Positions 36,276 to 49,888 are shown, numbered from the stretch's first letter. The stretch is DNA of 64,000 nucleotides from Thuidium tamariscinum (GCA_947034885.2 OX344751.2:44793082-44857081); one strand, 5' to 3'. The notes: generated by a model from the letters alone, not told the origin. Program-made: numbers and translations.

Positions 36276-37172
36276 TTGAAGGAGTTATTAAATGTGAAAT
36301 ATTAATTTTTGACTCTCTAAGTGTTTCAAACTTTGAATATTGGGGTACTACCAAATTTCAAAATGCTAACCCCTAAAGGCCCAAGCTACATTTTTTGGCA
36401 ACATAGAAATTTTAGGTAGGTACATGTGACTCAAGATTTAATTACTTTCCTTTGAAGTTTTCATACAACATGTGGATGAAGAATGTTTTTAAGGCCCAAC
36501 AATTTTAATAACTGACCACACAATTAAAAGTTATTGCATGATATATTATTTCTTCTTAACTTGGGCAAATCTAGAAAACTCACTTTTTTTAGAAACAAAA
36601 ATTTGAAATTGATTCTTTGATTATATATGGAAAGCTTTGAACCATTTCATTTTGATTAATGAGATGAAAATTATGAAAAGTTTTAGTTTGCAAGCATTTA
36701 TAAATTCTATACTCTAAAAATAAGCTTTGAAGTAATTTGTTTAACTCTATTTTAAATATTTTAAAGAAATCACAAAATCATTGAGTGCAATTTGTTTATT
36801 ACAACATTACAATCATTGAAATTGACATTTTTCAATTCAAAAAAAAATTCTCAACAATTTAGTTTTTTGAATCATTCTCTATTTCTTTCTACTTACTATT
36901 TTTTTCTATATGTTGTACAATTCAAAATGATTTGAAATTTTTTAAGCATGTAGCCAACTTGCTTTGAAGAATGAATCCAAAAAAGAATTAATAAGATAGA
37001 CATTTTTTCATACAAATGTGAACTTGTAAAGTGTAGCTGCCTTATTTTTTGCAAAGTCAAAAATAAGATTTTTGTTTATTCAAATGCTAATATCTTGCAA
37101 TCCACATCATAGAATTTTCTGAATTTTTTTGACATCTTTTCAAACTAGTGTAGTACTACAAGATTGTACAGT

Positions 37173-38793
37173 GGGGTACCAATCAAAATGTCGTTTTTGA
37201 ATTCGTAGTGAGAAAAATTTCAGTATTGCCAACTTTGAAAGCCTTCCGAGAGCTCAAAAATTGTTATTTTACCACAAAATTTTAACCACACCATGATATT
37301 TAAGTTAACTATATGCTTGACAAATTTCAAGACCAAAAGATTCACCAAAAAAAAGTTATTCAAAATCTACCAACATGGGTAGTGGTGAGAAACATTTCAC
37401 TACTTTCAACTTTGACACCTTATTAAGGATTGAGTTTTTTTTCTTTTGCCATGAAATTTTTATCATGAAACAATCTCTATGTTTTTAATATGTATAAAAA
37501 ATTTCAAGGTAAAAAAAATAAATTTTAAGAAGATATTTGAAATCTCCCAACATGTGTAGTTTTGAGGAAATTTTCACAATTGCCAACTTTGACACCCTCC
37601 GAAGGGCTGGAAAATTGGTTTCTTACCATGAATTTTTTTTGTGATGTCATGTCTATGTTGATGATATGTGCTCTAAATTTCAAATTCAAATGAATTACCG
37701 AAAAAAAGATATACAAAATCTCCCAACATATGTAGTTGTGAGGAGGAGTTTTTGAGCCCTTAGTATAGTGTTATTTTGTAGAGCAAAGTTTGACATGAAT
37801 GTAAAAACTCAACCTCACAACTACACATGTTGAGAGATTTTGAATATCTTTTTTTGGGTCAGTGTTTTGAACTTGAAATTTGGAATATATATTATCAACA
37901 TAAAGTTGATCTTATTCAAAAAAATTCATGTTAAATAGACAAATTTTCAGCCCTTGGGAGGGTGTCAAAGTCGGCAGTAGTGAAAATTTTCTCACAACTA
38001 CACATGTTGGGAGATTTTGTATATCTTTTTTTCGGTAATTCATTTGAATTTGAAATTTAGAGCATATATTATCAACATAGAGATGACATTACAAAAAAAA
38101 ATTCATGGTAAGAAACCAATTTTCCAACCCTTGGGAGGGTTTCAAACACTAGAAGAAAAACGCAGAAATCCTTGTTAATTTGAACAAAACACGTCAGGTA
38201 GATTATGTTGAGACTGCGTTGCTGAAAATGCAGGAAAATGCTGAAAACGCAGAAAAAACGCAGAAAAACACAGAAAACGCGTTTTTTGTGTTTTTGCCGC
38301 GTTTTCAACAACGCAGTCTCAACACAATCTACCTGACGTGTTTTGTTCAAATTAACAGGGATTTCTTCTAGTGAAAGCTGGCAATTGTGAAAATTTCCTC
38401 AAAACTACACCAGTTGGGAGATTTCAAATATCTTCTAAAATAATTTTTTTTTACCTTAAAATTTCTTATACATATTAAAAACATAGAGATTGTTTCATGA
38501 AAAAAATTTCATGGCAAAAGAAGAAAAACTCAATCCTTAGGAAGGTGTCAAAGTTGAAAGTAGTGAAATGTTTCTCACCACTACCCATGTAGGTAGATTT
38601 TGAATAACTTTTTTTCGGTGAATCTTTTGGCCTTGAAATATGTCATGCATATATTTAACTTAAAGATCATGCTGTGGTAAAAATTTGGTGGTAAAATAAC
38701 AATTTTTGAGCTCTCGGGAGGCTTTCAAAGTTAGAAGTACTAAAAATTTTCTCACTGCGAATTCAAAAACGACATTTTGATTGGTACCCCACC
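37173..38793. mobile_element. Mutator-like foldback element with long inverted arms
   Basis: Left end GGGGTACCAATCAAAATG; the inverted right end carries the same sequence (up to 38790). Inverted similarity continues inward for more than 500 bp on each side of a centre near 37780. GTACAGT lies immediately outside on the left (37166-37172) and on the right (38794-38800), fitting a target duplication of 7-9 bp. Long terminal repeats with such a duplication suggest a Mutator-like element. No transposase frame is visible. Confidence 0.7.
38147..38373. mobile_element. CACTA miniature transposon, nearly all inverted repeat
   Basis: It starts CACTAGAAGAAAAACGC and ends TTTCTTCTAGTG, and is flanked by AAA on both sides (38144-38146 and 38374-38376). 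About 70 bases at each end are near-perfect inverted repeats, leaving a short centre of AACGCAGAAAA-like runs. The termini and 3-bp duplication are those of the CACTA (En/Spm) superfamily. Two open frames on opposite strands here are the same palindrome read twice. Confidence 0.88.
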
Positions 38794-38902
38794 GTACAGT
38801 AACATGTGTTAAAAATGTTATTCTTCTGAAGTTTCATACTTCTACTAGAAACGACAATTCTGGAGTGTATTTGGTTGAAATATAGTCAAAGAGCTTTAAG
38901 GG

Positions 38903-40540
38903 TTAAATGCCCAATACAATATATTCATGAGTAAAAATTGGATCAAAGACATAACTTAGTGTTGCAATAGCAAGTGAAAAAACCAATGGACAAATTTATG
39001 AATTGAAGGTGTTGTTACAATGATTTGCTTCTATTTGAATTGATTGCCCATAAATTAATTATAATTTGAAAATTTTTATTGTATCAAATTGAATATATTT
39101 GATAGTAAAACAAAGCCATAATCCTTGTAGTTCAAATTCAAATGGATGTGAAAATATTTTCCCTTCAAAATTTTATCCTATCTATTGTATATGTAATAGG
39201 CATTTTTTGAATTATATTGCGTAATTTATACAATTATTTCTCTACTTTACATTTGTTTGTATTGCCAAATAAATAGATTCATTACTTTGCCACCTTGCCA
39301 CTGAATCCTGGGTATTGTATTTATTAATCTTTAAACGTCAAAGAAGACGTTTTGCGTCCGCAAAATGAGGTAGAATCTTCCCTTGTAGAATGAAAGTGCA
39401 ACTATTGGTCCTCGGTTTTAGGAGTAGAAAGGGGAGATCTTCTACAAGGCTTTGACTTCCAATGAATATATTTGGCTTTTTCAAAGTAGATGATGTCACA
39501 CGGAATCAAAATGCATGATTGCTACGGTCACCAGTCCATCATTCAAGGGTTAATAGATGCTTTTAAGAAGTGAACTTAAATCTAAATGAATACTGATTTT
39601 ATATAATTTAATTTTCAAAACATTATTAATCCCTGAAGGATGGATTTTTTTTTTCAAAAACATGATCAGAAGTTGCAAGTTTTTAATACAATTGTCAAAA
39701 TTTAAAAATTTAAAACCTTTTTAAGAAATTTTAACCATTTTAAGAAAGTGTAATAGACCATTATGTCAATGTGTAGAAAAGTTTTATCCCATTTGGTTGC
39801 ACGGATTGAAAGATTATAATGTTTGAAGCAGAAAAAAACCTTATTTTCATTCTTGCTTATTGGAGTCAACAACTTCAAGCCTTCTTAAATTAAATTTGTT
39901 TTCTCTTTACATAAATGAATAATTATACCATTATGTAGTATAGCTTATTAGGTACATTCACAAAAAAATTTAAAAGAAATACAAAGTTTTTATTATTTTA
40001 AATCACCTTCTAATATAAAGAACTCAAGTAATTTGGCAACATACTGTACTAACCATTTTTGATGATTTCTTGTGAATTGAGTTTAAAAAAAAATTCAAAT
40101 GGTGATAATTGATAGAGCCAAATATTTAAAATATGTGGAAAAGATTGATTACAAGATTATGGCTTCTAAAGTTAGAAGATAATGTTTCTTTTCAAAATTG
40201 CCTTCACATTGTTAACAAAGTTTGACTACTCTTGGAATGTGATTTTAAAACTAAAAATATTTTATTTTTTTGACAACTTCAGGATATATCATACTTATTA
40301 TATACATGCCAAATTTCAATAGTTGATGAGGAGTTTAACAAAAGAAGCTCCAAAGATGCCAAAAGTGCTTGAATTATTTGGAGTAGCATAATTTTTCAAC
40401 TAAACATATGTTCAAAATTGACTTTGTAGGAACCTACTCAATATTCAATCATTCATTAAATGAACAATTGTCTTTTAGGGATGTTAATTAGTTAGTTAAT
40501 GGTTGATCATTTAGGGGTTAATATATTAAAAAAAAGTATG
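38903..40540. other. AT-rich sea with two possible TTAA elements
   Basis: TTAA pairs at 39626/40518 enclose ends TCCCTGAAGGATGG and (inverted) CCCCTAAATGATCA, 888 bp apart. TTAA at 39324/39550 may bound a 222-bp piece, with weaker ends. The segment 39360-39560 recurs inverted near 63000-63150. No gene is seen. Confidence 0.4.
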
Positions 40541-43500
40541 AATTAATATAAGGTAGAATCACCCGTAACCAACCATTTAAGGTATTTTAGGCATGATCTA
40601 GTGTAGTGCAAAGTAAAACAAATATTTTCAATGTTGTAAAGATAAAATGATGAGGATTGCAAAAACTTTGGTAATTTTATCACATGAATTGAAATTACTA
40701 TGAATTTTGGAAGGCATAAAGTGTGCTTGGCCAAATGCCAATCTATGGAGTCTTCTAATTTTGATCACGCAAAAAACTACATTTTTACTCACTCTTTTCT
40801 ACTTTTTTCATGGCACATGTTCCAAAGTAGTGTGCAAAAAAGATAGTGCAAAATATTCTACACCATCTATGGTAGAGCCAAAAAATAGTTTCAATGCATG
40901 CTACTAAATGTAATGGAAGACAACAAAGAGGATAGTGAATAAAGGACCAAAGATCCAAATGATAAAGGTTAGGAGAACAATGCTTTCAATTTTGAAAACA
41001 TATAGAAACAAGGGACCCATGATTCATAATGATGGGAACTCAAATGGGAACCATGCCCAAGAACAAATGCATGAAACCAAGAGAAGTATCTTTGCAATGG
41101 TGCCTAATTATTAGAAACTTGGCCCAAAACTTGGTTGTTTCCAAATTCTATAGATATTAGATATTTTTTTGTACTTGTGAAGAAAAAATGTATATTGGCA
41201 TCCATCATTGGAATTCTTTAAATTTGAAAACATAAAGTAGAAACTTTGTTTGCAAGAAAGCCTAGAGTTTTGTCATTTCTTCACACATTTATGCATTGCA
41301 ATGTCATTTGAGGCAAGTTGTAGGGAATGAAGCATTTTGTCTTGCTAAGGGTGACCTTTCAAAGAAGAAGTGCAATAACGTGCATGTATACACAACTACA
41401 TATTCAATGTTTGTGACTTTGAAAATTCACAAAATATTATTTGAACTTTGAAAATTTACAAAACACTTCAAGGATTGGATTCCTCTAAATTTTTTTGGTA
41501 TTCCAATCTAAAAAATTGAAATTTAGTTGTAAGAAATTGAAGGACAAAAAAAATGTGCTTTTGGATGCTTATACTTTAGCTACTTATCAATGCAAAGCCT
41601 CTACCATTAAGAAATTGGGTTAAAAATTTAAACATTGTATAAAATAGAATGATGTTGATTGAGCCAAAATTCAAGTTTAGGATGCAAATTGTATGTACAA
41701 TGTTCTTCCCATTGCCATCATCTCAACGTGATCATCTCCATCAATGTGATAATGAATTTGGCATTAACAATTCCTATTTTGACTTATTGCCAACATAGCA
41801 AACATTGCCACATGTATTATCTAACCAAACAATAGGTTTAAGTATTTGCATTGCATCATTGGTTGATTATACTATTTTGGATGGCGAAACATTTAATCCA
41901 ATTGCAAAGTAAGAGGTTAATGCTCCACATGAAGTTTGAGATGGAAATCTAGACTTGAATAGCCATCACATTGTATCAAATGAAGATCGTATTATTCCAA
42001 CCTAAAATGGTTGAAGAAAAAAATATTAACAATCCATAGAAGAGACAATGGATTGCAAATGTTCATATTCATGGCTCAACATCAAGTCATAAGAAAAGGT
42101 TAGGTTGTCTTAATACACTTGGCAATCATAGATTTAGTGCCTTTGACAACCTCGCACTATAGAATTCAATCAAGGGCCTATCATTTATGTTTAATTCTCT
42201 AGAGCGATGAGTTCAACAATTTATTGCTATTGATTGTTTTCTAAAAGAACCACTTTCTAGCTTGAAAGACTTTCCACTCTAAGGTTTCAATTATAATGCA
42301 CTCTTTCAAGTTTGGGATGTATGCATTTTTGGCATTCATGAAGGCATTCAATAAAGTAATTTCTCTTTCAAAGTTTGTTCTGTGTCCAAAACCATTGCAA
42401 AGTTTAAAACAATAATTACTTGACATGTTTGCAATGGTGCAATTCCAAACTACATTTCAAACTATAGTACAAACTTAGAGTATTATCAACACTCTTCATA
42501 GTTCATACATCAACTTCATATCTTAGTGAAGAAACACAAATGACGTAAGATATTGGTGCATCACATGTCATTTGTCAATAAGAAAATGTACGCATCCTTG
42601 ATATTATTAGTATTCCTTGTATGGCAAATGTTCTACCTCCAACTTGAACACAATATTCAACGTTATCACCAAATGAAGCACTATTGGCTACATATGGTAA
42701 AAAATGAGCAAATTGTGTCAAAGTTAATTTGTTGGAAAGTTTCTATAATGCCCCAATGGAATGCCTTAGCATCCAAGGGCATTTTGAAATTGTATAAATA
42801 TACACATGAACAACATAGAAGATTGTATAAGTATTTACAAAGTCAATTTTCAATCCCATTATTTTTTTTATTTTAATGTTGTTGGTAATAATTCTCAAGA
42901 CATCACTAAAAAAGACAAGATGCAAGCCAAAGTTGAAATTATAGCACACTTTTGAGGGGTGCTATTATGTATGCCAAAGAATGTAAGCCCCAAGAGCCCA
43001 CCAATCTAGAAGACTACATAACTATAGTATAGGTGTCTTTAGTATAGAAACTTTTTTTAGTTATAGTACAACTATACTATAAATACCTATATTGTAGGTG
43101 TTTTAGTTATCATCATCTTCAATGGTTGTTGTATATCTACTTATATACATACATGAGGCTCACATGCTCTCACTTTCATACTCACATACTAGCATTGTTG
43201 ATACACTTTTTGATAGAATTACCTTTCATTGATCTAGATTCTTTAAAAATATCAAGATCAAAATTTGTATATGAGCCTCTACTTTGTAGTCAACTTCGTA
43301 GTCTTAAAAACATTGACTTGGCAATTTTACCATCTGTAGCAAAAGGCACTCCATATTTTGAAAAAGAAAATTAGCTATTTTATATTTATTGCATTATCAA
43401 AATGAAAAAAAACATATTAAACCAAATAATTGTACTACGGTTGATTGAAGAAAATTTGCAATACAATGGAAATATTATTGAAAGATAGAAAATTACCTTG

Positions 43501-44760
43501 AAAATTCAAATTTCCTTATTCAAGATCAATTTCAATTGAAAAAAAAAATGAGGACAAAAGAAGAAAAATAGAATATCTAATTGATATTATATGCATTTAT
43601 ATTATAATTTATGTATATTTCATTTATTATAATATAGTTTTATCATGCATGTAAAACTATGATGATTTATAGAATTCAAGTGTGATATTGATGCTATTTA
43701 CAAAGCATTGGTTTTCATTTATGTATGCTCCTATTTGAATACATGTTTTCTTCTATACAAATCAAAAGACAATTTTTATTGCAATCATTTTATAATTTCA
43801 CATCAATATATAATTTCATTTATTTTCACTTCCTTTTAGACAATTCCATTCACTATATAATTTTTTTAATCAGTTTATCGTTATTGATTTTTTCCTTCAA
43901 TTATGATAAATTATTTAATATTTTTCTGTTAATTTTCAAAAATTTAATAAAAAATAAAAAATAAAAAAATACCATTAAATTGAAATATATATACCATACA
44001 TTGAACATTGTTCAGAATATTTAATTTTTGTATTTTAAAATCATTTTAAAGATTTACTTAATTATTTTGAAAATATTAAAATGATTTATGAATTGAATTC
44101 AAAATTTTTTTTCTTCTTAAATATACAATTTTTTTTTAATCTTTTTCTAATTTAAGATTAATATAAAATCCAAAACTCAACTTAGAACAACTTCTATGGC
44201 TTTATACATTGGCTCAAGTGTATTCCGAGATTAATCTTTGTATTCTTTGAATTTTGAAATTTTTACAATAGTTAATTTATAATTAAATTAAATTATAGAA
44301 ACAAAAAAAGATTGAAAACCTGTAACTTTCATACTTAGAAACTAAATGCACAAAACAACTTTTGTACTTTTCTACTCATTAAGAGCTTTTTGGCATTGCC
44401 AAAAGTAACATCCAAAACTCCTATACTCCATTTTTATAGTTTGAATTAATTTATAGTCTTAAAAATTGCTTACAAACCAATCATATGTCCAAAAGTAATC
44501 ATACAACTTTAGTTCAACCTTTGTTGAGTCAAACTCTCCAATGGAATAAAAATAATGACTAATGAGCGCATAGCAAGAGATATCTCAATGTTACTTACAA
44601 AACAAACTAAAACAAATGTTATCATTTTATTTTTATTTTTACTTTTATTCAACTTTTATATTACATATATAAGTGAATATAAAGAATGCAAAGCCTCTAT
44701 ACTCTTTTAATGATATTGAATCAAGAAGTCAACTCTCTTCTTTAAAGTATTGGCATTAAA
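40541..44760. other. AT-rich sea, decayed repeats
   Basis: The segment 40550-40740 recurs in the same orientation at 53040-53240 (shared block GGTAATTTTAT..ATGAATTGAAATTACTATG). The part from 41300 to 42900 is less AT-biased and has broken frames on both strands. It could be a dead transposon body, but I recognise no domain. Confidence 0.35.
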
Positions 44761-44790
44761 GTTTTGTTTTAAATTGATTTAAAGCTCAAT

Positions 44791-44885
44791 TTTTTCCTTC
44801 TTCTTCTCTTTCTTTTTTCTTCATTTCGTTTTTTCTCTCCCTCCCTTAGAGGAAGTCCCGTTTCACAGGGTTTTAGGGTTTTAGG
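44791..44885 (+). promoter_or_regulatory. Pyrimidine-rich patch and telobox upstream of PRP17
   Basis: A long T/C tract (44791-44845) is followed by AGGGTTTTAGGGTTTTAGG at 44867-44885, a tandem of the plant telobox core. Such boxes are known in promoters of plant genes for growth and RNA or protein synthesis. It lies about 170 bases before the start codon, so it may be in the promoter or in the 5' leader. Confidence 0.6.
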
Positions 44886-45053
44886 CTCCCATCGCAGTGT
44901 CTTCGCAGCTCCATCTCGCATCTGTCGCGTGCTCGTCCCAGTTTGCCAACCATATGCAGAGACCTTTCCATTTGCATTGAGAGTTTTCGTTTCTGTTCTA
45001 ACCATCGTTAAAACGCGAAGAACCACGCGCTTGAGTGTTCAGAATCAAGCGCC

Positions 45054-46811
45054 ATGGATCTCCTGGCGCAGTACAGCGACGAGGTGGAGGATCCCTCGTC
45101 GCGCACGCAACCAGAAGGCGAAATCACCAGCAGCGGCTCATCTTCTCCCGACTCATCTCCAATCCGGCTTCTGGAGCCTCGTCGCTCCGCCGCACCGGAG
45201 GTCAGCGAGTCTTTGCTTGTGCTCGGCGGTGGTTCTGTTGGTGGTGTGAGTTCTGCGAATGCGCGGAAGCCCTTGGACCCTTCCCAGCGGAAAGTGAGCT
45301 ACAACCCTACAGCCGAGCAGCTCTGGGCGCCCGTGGCAGGCCCCGCGCACCCGTTTGCGAAAGACGGGGTTGCCCAGGGGCTTCGCAACCACAAAATAGG
45401 GTTTGTGGAGGACGCGTCCATTGCGCCTTTCATGTTCGACGAGCAGTACAACACGTTCTATGCTTACGGATTCGCTGCGGATCCCGGCGCCACCACGGGG
45501 AATAATATCGTTGGCGATTTTAGCGCCGCACAAGCCACGGACGGAGCGTCTGTTTTTAATTTACCGCAGCACGAGCATCGGAAGCAGCGTAAGAAGAGGG
45601 TTAGAGAAGGGGAGGTTGATGAGGAGAATGTTGAGAATCCTGCTTCTGAGGAGTGGCTTCTGAAGAACTCGAAGTCGCCGTGGGCTGGGCAGAAGGAGGG
45701 TTTACAAGGGGAGTTGACGGAGGAGCAGACGGCTTATGCTGAGCTTCATGCGGAGAAGAAGAGTCAAAAGGAGAAAGGCGAGAAGGTGGAGATCGATGAT
45801 AAGAGTACTTTTCATGGGAAGGAGGAGGTGGATTATCAGGGGCGATCGTGGATTAGTCCTCCCAAGGATGTTAAGGCTTCGAATGAGCATTGTTACATTC
45901 CGAAACGATGGGTGCATACATGGAGTGGGCATACAAAGGGTGTTTCTGCAATTAGGTTTTTCCCTAAGTATGGTCATCTGCTTCTTTCTGCTAGTATGGA
46001 CACCAAAGTGAAGATATGGGATGTTCACGGGAGTGGGAAATGTATGCGGACGTACATGGGGCACTCGAAAGCTGTCCGGGACATTACTTTCAATAACGAT
46101 GGGTCGAAGTTTTTGACGGCTTCGTATGATAGAAAGATCAAGCTTTGGGATACGGAGACTGGGCAAGTGGTGTCGACGTTTTCGACAGGGAAGATTCCTT
46201 ATGTGGTGAAGTTCAATCCAGACGAGGATAAGCAGAACGTGCTGCTGGCAGGGATGAGTGACAAGAAGATTGTGCAATGGGACATGAACACTAAGGAGAT
46301 TAGCCAAGAGTATGATCAGCACTTGGGTGCTGTGAATACAATCACTTTTGTTGATGATAATCGGAGATTTGTCACATCCAGTGATGATAAGTCATTGCGC
46401 GTTTGGGAATTTGGGATTCCTGTGGTGATTAAGTATATTAGTGAGCCACATATGCACTCCATGCCTGCTATCACTGTGCACCCGAATTCCAACTGGTTTG
46501 CAGCTCAAAGCTTAGATAACCAGATTCTCATCTACAGTACTCGGGAGCGATTCAGACTGAATAAGAAGAAGCGATTTGCGGGGCATATTGCCGCTGGGTA
46601 TGCATGCCAAGTGAATTTCTCCCCAGATGGACGGTTTATAATGTCTGGAGATGGTGAAGGTCGCTGCTGGTTTTGGGACTGGAAGACATGTAAAGTGTTT
46701 CGGACACTGAAGTGTCATGATAGTGTATGCATAGGAGCTGAATGGCATCCCTTGGAGCAGTCGAAAGTAGCCACTTGTGGCTGGGACGGTCTCATCAAGT
46801 ACTGGGACTAA
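45054..46811 (+). CDS. PRP17: Pre-mRNA-processing factor 17 (CDC40), WD40 protein
   Basis: This is a complete intronless frame of 585 residues, close to the length of human CDC40. PRP17 is a spliceosome component acting at the second catalytic step. The first half is hydrophilic: a Ser-rich stretch near residues 20-45, [11 protein letters not shown], then [24 protein letters not shown] typical of the family, a basic KQRKKR cluster and a Glu/Lys-rich region. From about residue 290 to the end come WD40 repeats, starting [13 protein letters not shown] and including [33 protein letters not shown] and the final DGLIKYWD, enough for a seven-bladed propeller. The start ATG sits in GCGCCATGG, a good plant context. 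A telobox and a pyrimidine patch lie upstream. It is much more GC-rich than its surroundings. It probably acts in the nucleus as a housekeeping gene. Whether lack of introns is ancestral or reflects retroposition cannot be told here. Confidence 0.96.
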   Translation: MDLLAQYSDEVEDPSSRTQPEGEITSSGSSSPDSSPIRLLEPRRSAAPEVSESLLVLGGGSVGGVSSANARKPLDPSQRKVSYNPTAEQLWAPVAGPAHPFAKDGVAQGLRNHKIGFVEDASIAPFMFDEQYNTFYAYGFAADPGATTGNNIVGDFSAAQATDGASVFNLPQHEHRKQRKKRVREGEVDEENVENPASEEWLLKNSKSPWAGQKEGLQGELTEEQTAYAELHAEKKSQKEKGEKVEIDDKSTFHGKEEVDYQGRSWISPPKDVKASNEHCYIPKRWVHTWSGHTKGVSAIRFFPKYGHLLLSASMDTKVKIWDVHGSGKCMRTYMGHSKAVRDITFNNDGSKFLTASYDRKIKLWDTETGQVVSTFSTGKIPYVVKFNPDEDKQNVLLAGMSDKKIVQWDMNTKEISQEYDQHLGAVNTITFVDDNRRFVTSSDDKSLRVWEFGIPVVIKYISEPHMHSMPAITVHPNSNWFAAQSLDNQILIYSTRERFRLNKKKRFAGHIAAGYACQVNFSPDGRFIMSGDGEGRCWFWDWKTCKVFRTLKCHDSVCIGAEWHPLEQSKVATCGWDGLIKYWD

Positions 46812-48180
46812 TGGCCTTTGGATCCTTCAGGAATTGTTCCAGCACCTTCAGAGCTGTTAGAATCAGGAACCAAAATTTTGGTTTCATGTTTTTCTTCAAC
46901 CTTTAAACTGAATGCGTAATCTCGCTGTTGCTGCTTTCTGTCGGCCCAAGATGAGAACTATCAGAGACTCGGCACATGCCATCTGATTGCAAACCAACGG
47001 AGCTGTTTCGTGAAGGTTATACCACTTTACCTCGATCATTCCACTATGATGTGGCTATCTATTTATAGAAAACATTTAGAGATGGTTCCAGACTTGGGAG
47101 TGAGCTAGACTTTCCTTACAGGCTCTCCTGACAAGTTTTTTTTTAATTTGTGTGATTGATAGGCCATTCAAGAAACAGCGTACCACCAATTCAGCAGACA
47201 ACAACCTAGTTTGAAGGGATCTCTCCGATAATCTAGACAGCTTGGTGGGTGTCGGAAGCAACAAGGGGTACGAAGTCGTCAGAAAACAATATTTGAAGTC
47301 TCAGACACAAGCCCTAGTTGTGCGACCAGTTGTCCTGTCTGGCATGGGGTACAGGTCTCGCTTATAAAATAGGGAAAGCTAGGAAATGCCTTCATGCTAG
47401 CTTCTTTTTGTCTTGGATTTCTGGTATTTCCCATTCCGGATGTCGCTTTCCGCTATATCAACATCGCGAGTTGTACCAGCTTCGTTCAGGTTAGAAAAAG
47501 TCTCCGCAGGGAAAACAGAAATACCTTTCTTGAGGCAGTTGAATCGCATGTCAAATCTCGGGACTCAAATTTAAATGTTTAGGGAGCTGCATGAGACTAG
47601 CTATGTTCTTCAGCTTTTTGTTTAGGTAGTCTGGTTTTAGAATCCAGTTCGTACGATTTGGCACTTGCTACCGCAGGTGCTCCTCAACTGGGGACATGTA
47701 AAGTAGTGTTCCTACTTGAAGGTAGATGGTATGTCACTTCAAGCATTTTAACATGTAGAGCGTGACCTCGGGGTGATTTCTGAAGTGCTGTGGAGGGATG
47801 ACTTTTGGTACCACAGGCGATTCTTTTGAGCTCAAGTTTTATCACTGTGAACAAGTTTTTTTGTAATTTCAAATCTTCACTAGACAACCCAAAGATCATT
47901 GACAGCTCCTTTCTCTTTGCTACCTCTTCCCCTCCTGCTCTTGCCTTCGCTCTCTTGCTTTCTCTTGCTATTTGGTATCTCGCTTGCTCTTGCGTATACC
48001 TGGTACCCGGATTGCTATTCTTGGGAACAGTTTTACCGACGGGAAAAATCCATTCCTCTGATTGTCCCTGTTTGTTACTAATTCGCCCCCTTTCCTGTTG
48101 CAAAATAACTTCTGATAGTACCCAAAGCTACATGTATTCACACCACTCACACCAAGTGGGAAAACCTAAAAGGTAGGAGG
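46812..48180. other. 3' flank of PRP17, no firm gene
   Basis: Moderate-GC sequence, probably the 3' untranslated region followed by intergenic DNA. A minus-strand frame at 47684-48103 (139 codons) has a Lys/Arg/Glu-rich middle, and a plus-strand frame overlaps it. Neither has family features, so I leave both unassigned. Confidence 0.4.
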
Positions 48181-49885
48181 TTAAGATTTCGTACTCCACT
48201 TGACTTTCATCTTAATTCTATGAAAGGTGGGTTATATCTCAAGTTGAAGTTTACAATTTGCACCCATGGTAGCAAAATGGCTTCAAAATTGTTGATTGTT
48301 GTAAGGGAATGGTGGGGATATTTATCCCCTTAATGTCTAAAGCTTGATCGTTTGCATGAAAATGTTAGTGTGTGAGCATGAAAATGCAGCTTTGGACACA
48401 TATGTAAACAAATATACTACAATTAATGAAGGTGTTCAAAATGTAAACACCTGTAATATAGGTATCTATTATATAATTATATTATAATCATCAAGGGTTT
48501 CTATAATATAGACACCTTTAATATAGGTGTATAGTCATTTAGATTCACATGCTTGTGGTCCTATGCAAACATAATGGCACCCCTCATCCCTATAGGAGAC
48601 ATGCAAAATGGATTTTAGGTGGCTTATATAACCATAGTTTTTAATGTGTTTTTATGAAATTTTTTCTTAAGATAGAAGATTATCTTTGGTTTATGGGAAT
48701 ACATATTTTTTCAATCAATGTCTAAGAGTAAAATGTTATACCACCCTAAGCTGAAAATGGAGCAGATTGGGTAGCAAAAAACACTCCACTAAAAATTGAA
48801 TTTTTTTTTTCCCGATAGATTATGTTTTATTTTGTTTTTTAAAATGGAAAAATTTGATTCATTCCATTCGGATAAGTGATGACTATGAAAGTTATTGAGC
48901 TTCTTCTTTTGTAGGAAATCATAGAAACTTCTTGAAAAAATGAACTACTAAAGTAGTTTTTGAACTCAATTTTTTTAATTTAAAAAAAATTCCTATAAGG
49001 TTAAGTATGCTTTTTAGAACAATGTTTCTATTGGGATTAGTATGCTTCAATTTTAACTTAGAGCTATAACTAATGATATATTTTTTCCTTCAATATTGTA
49101 CCTACTTCAACCTAATAAATTTTCTAAGAATGAAGATCAAGTTTTTAAAAAGAAAATTCAATACTTTCAATTTAAATATTCGACATCAAAATAAATAAAA
49201 ATAAAAATCTTTGGTACAAAAATTTTAAGTTAGAAGATTCAAAGCCAAATAATCTACTTGTGGATGTAAAAAACATTTTTTTTTCATATTTAACACATAT
49301 ATCTTGCAATCTACATGGTAAAAGAATTTGGTGCAATATCCTATAGTTAAATGTAAAAAAAATAATTTTTTATTTTTGTTCATGCTTTGCAATAGAAATG
49401 GCAATTTTGAAAAAAATTTGGCGAAAAAATGCATAATGACTTTTGAGATTAAAGTGTAGACATTCAAATTTTGAACAACAAAATGGACATAGTGTATTTC
49501 TAGTGTATAGAATCTTGTTTTTCTTTGTCAATCTCAATTGTTTGTAGATTCTTGTGTTCTTTAGCATTTAAATTGTACAAATCTTCAAAAAAATTCTTTG
49601 GAAACATTCTTGTTAATTAAAGGATGAAAGTATATTTCTCTATTAAATAAAACTTTTCCAGTTCAAAACTTGGTTGTAGAAAGAAATATTGTTTTAAGAA
49701 ATAAAGAAATAATCTTAAAAATTCATCATAATTAAATTTTAAATTATGAACTTAAAGGAAGAAATTTCTTGTAAAAATGAAAAACTCTCACTCTACATTC
49801 TATTTTTTTTTAATTTCAAATTTATGATTTCAAATTTTATTGAAATAAATAGGTCAATCTAATAGTTGATCTAACCAAATGGATA
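48181..49885. other. AT-rich sea with a relative of the 195-3416 elements
   Basis: The part 48720-49450 follows the same sequence order as 540-1300 and 2640-3400, for example GATTCATTCCATTCGGATAA. It is therefore a decayed TTAA-type copy, but its termini are lost. No gene is seen. Confidence 0.4.
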
Positions 49886-49888
49886 TGA

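Larger units (their letters stand above)
36370..38902. mobile_element. TTAA-type transposon split by two nested insertions
   Basis: The left end CTAA/CCCCTAAAGGCCC and the right end CTTTAAGGG/TTAA correspond to those of the copy at 2484-3416, and its flanking parts follow that copy in order, including TTCTACTTACTATTTTTTTC. The copy is interrupted at 37173-38793 by a long foldback element, which itself holds a CACTA miniature. Confidence 0.65.

Noticed and set aside
38072..38371. Two overlapping frames on opposite strands with nearly the same protein
   Set aside because: They are one CACTA palindrome read in both directions, with no gene features.
42553..42876. 107-codon frame in the 40.5-44.8 kb sea as a transposase remnant
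   Set aside because: No catalytic motif or family similarity is visible, and neighbouring frames are broken everywhere.
45153..46748. Several long frames inside PRP17 on both strands
   Set aside because: Shadows of the GC-rich real coding frame.
47684..48103. 139-codon minus-strand frame downstream of PRP17
   Set aside because: No family features, overlapped by a similar frame on the other strand and likely in the PRP17 3' flank.
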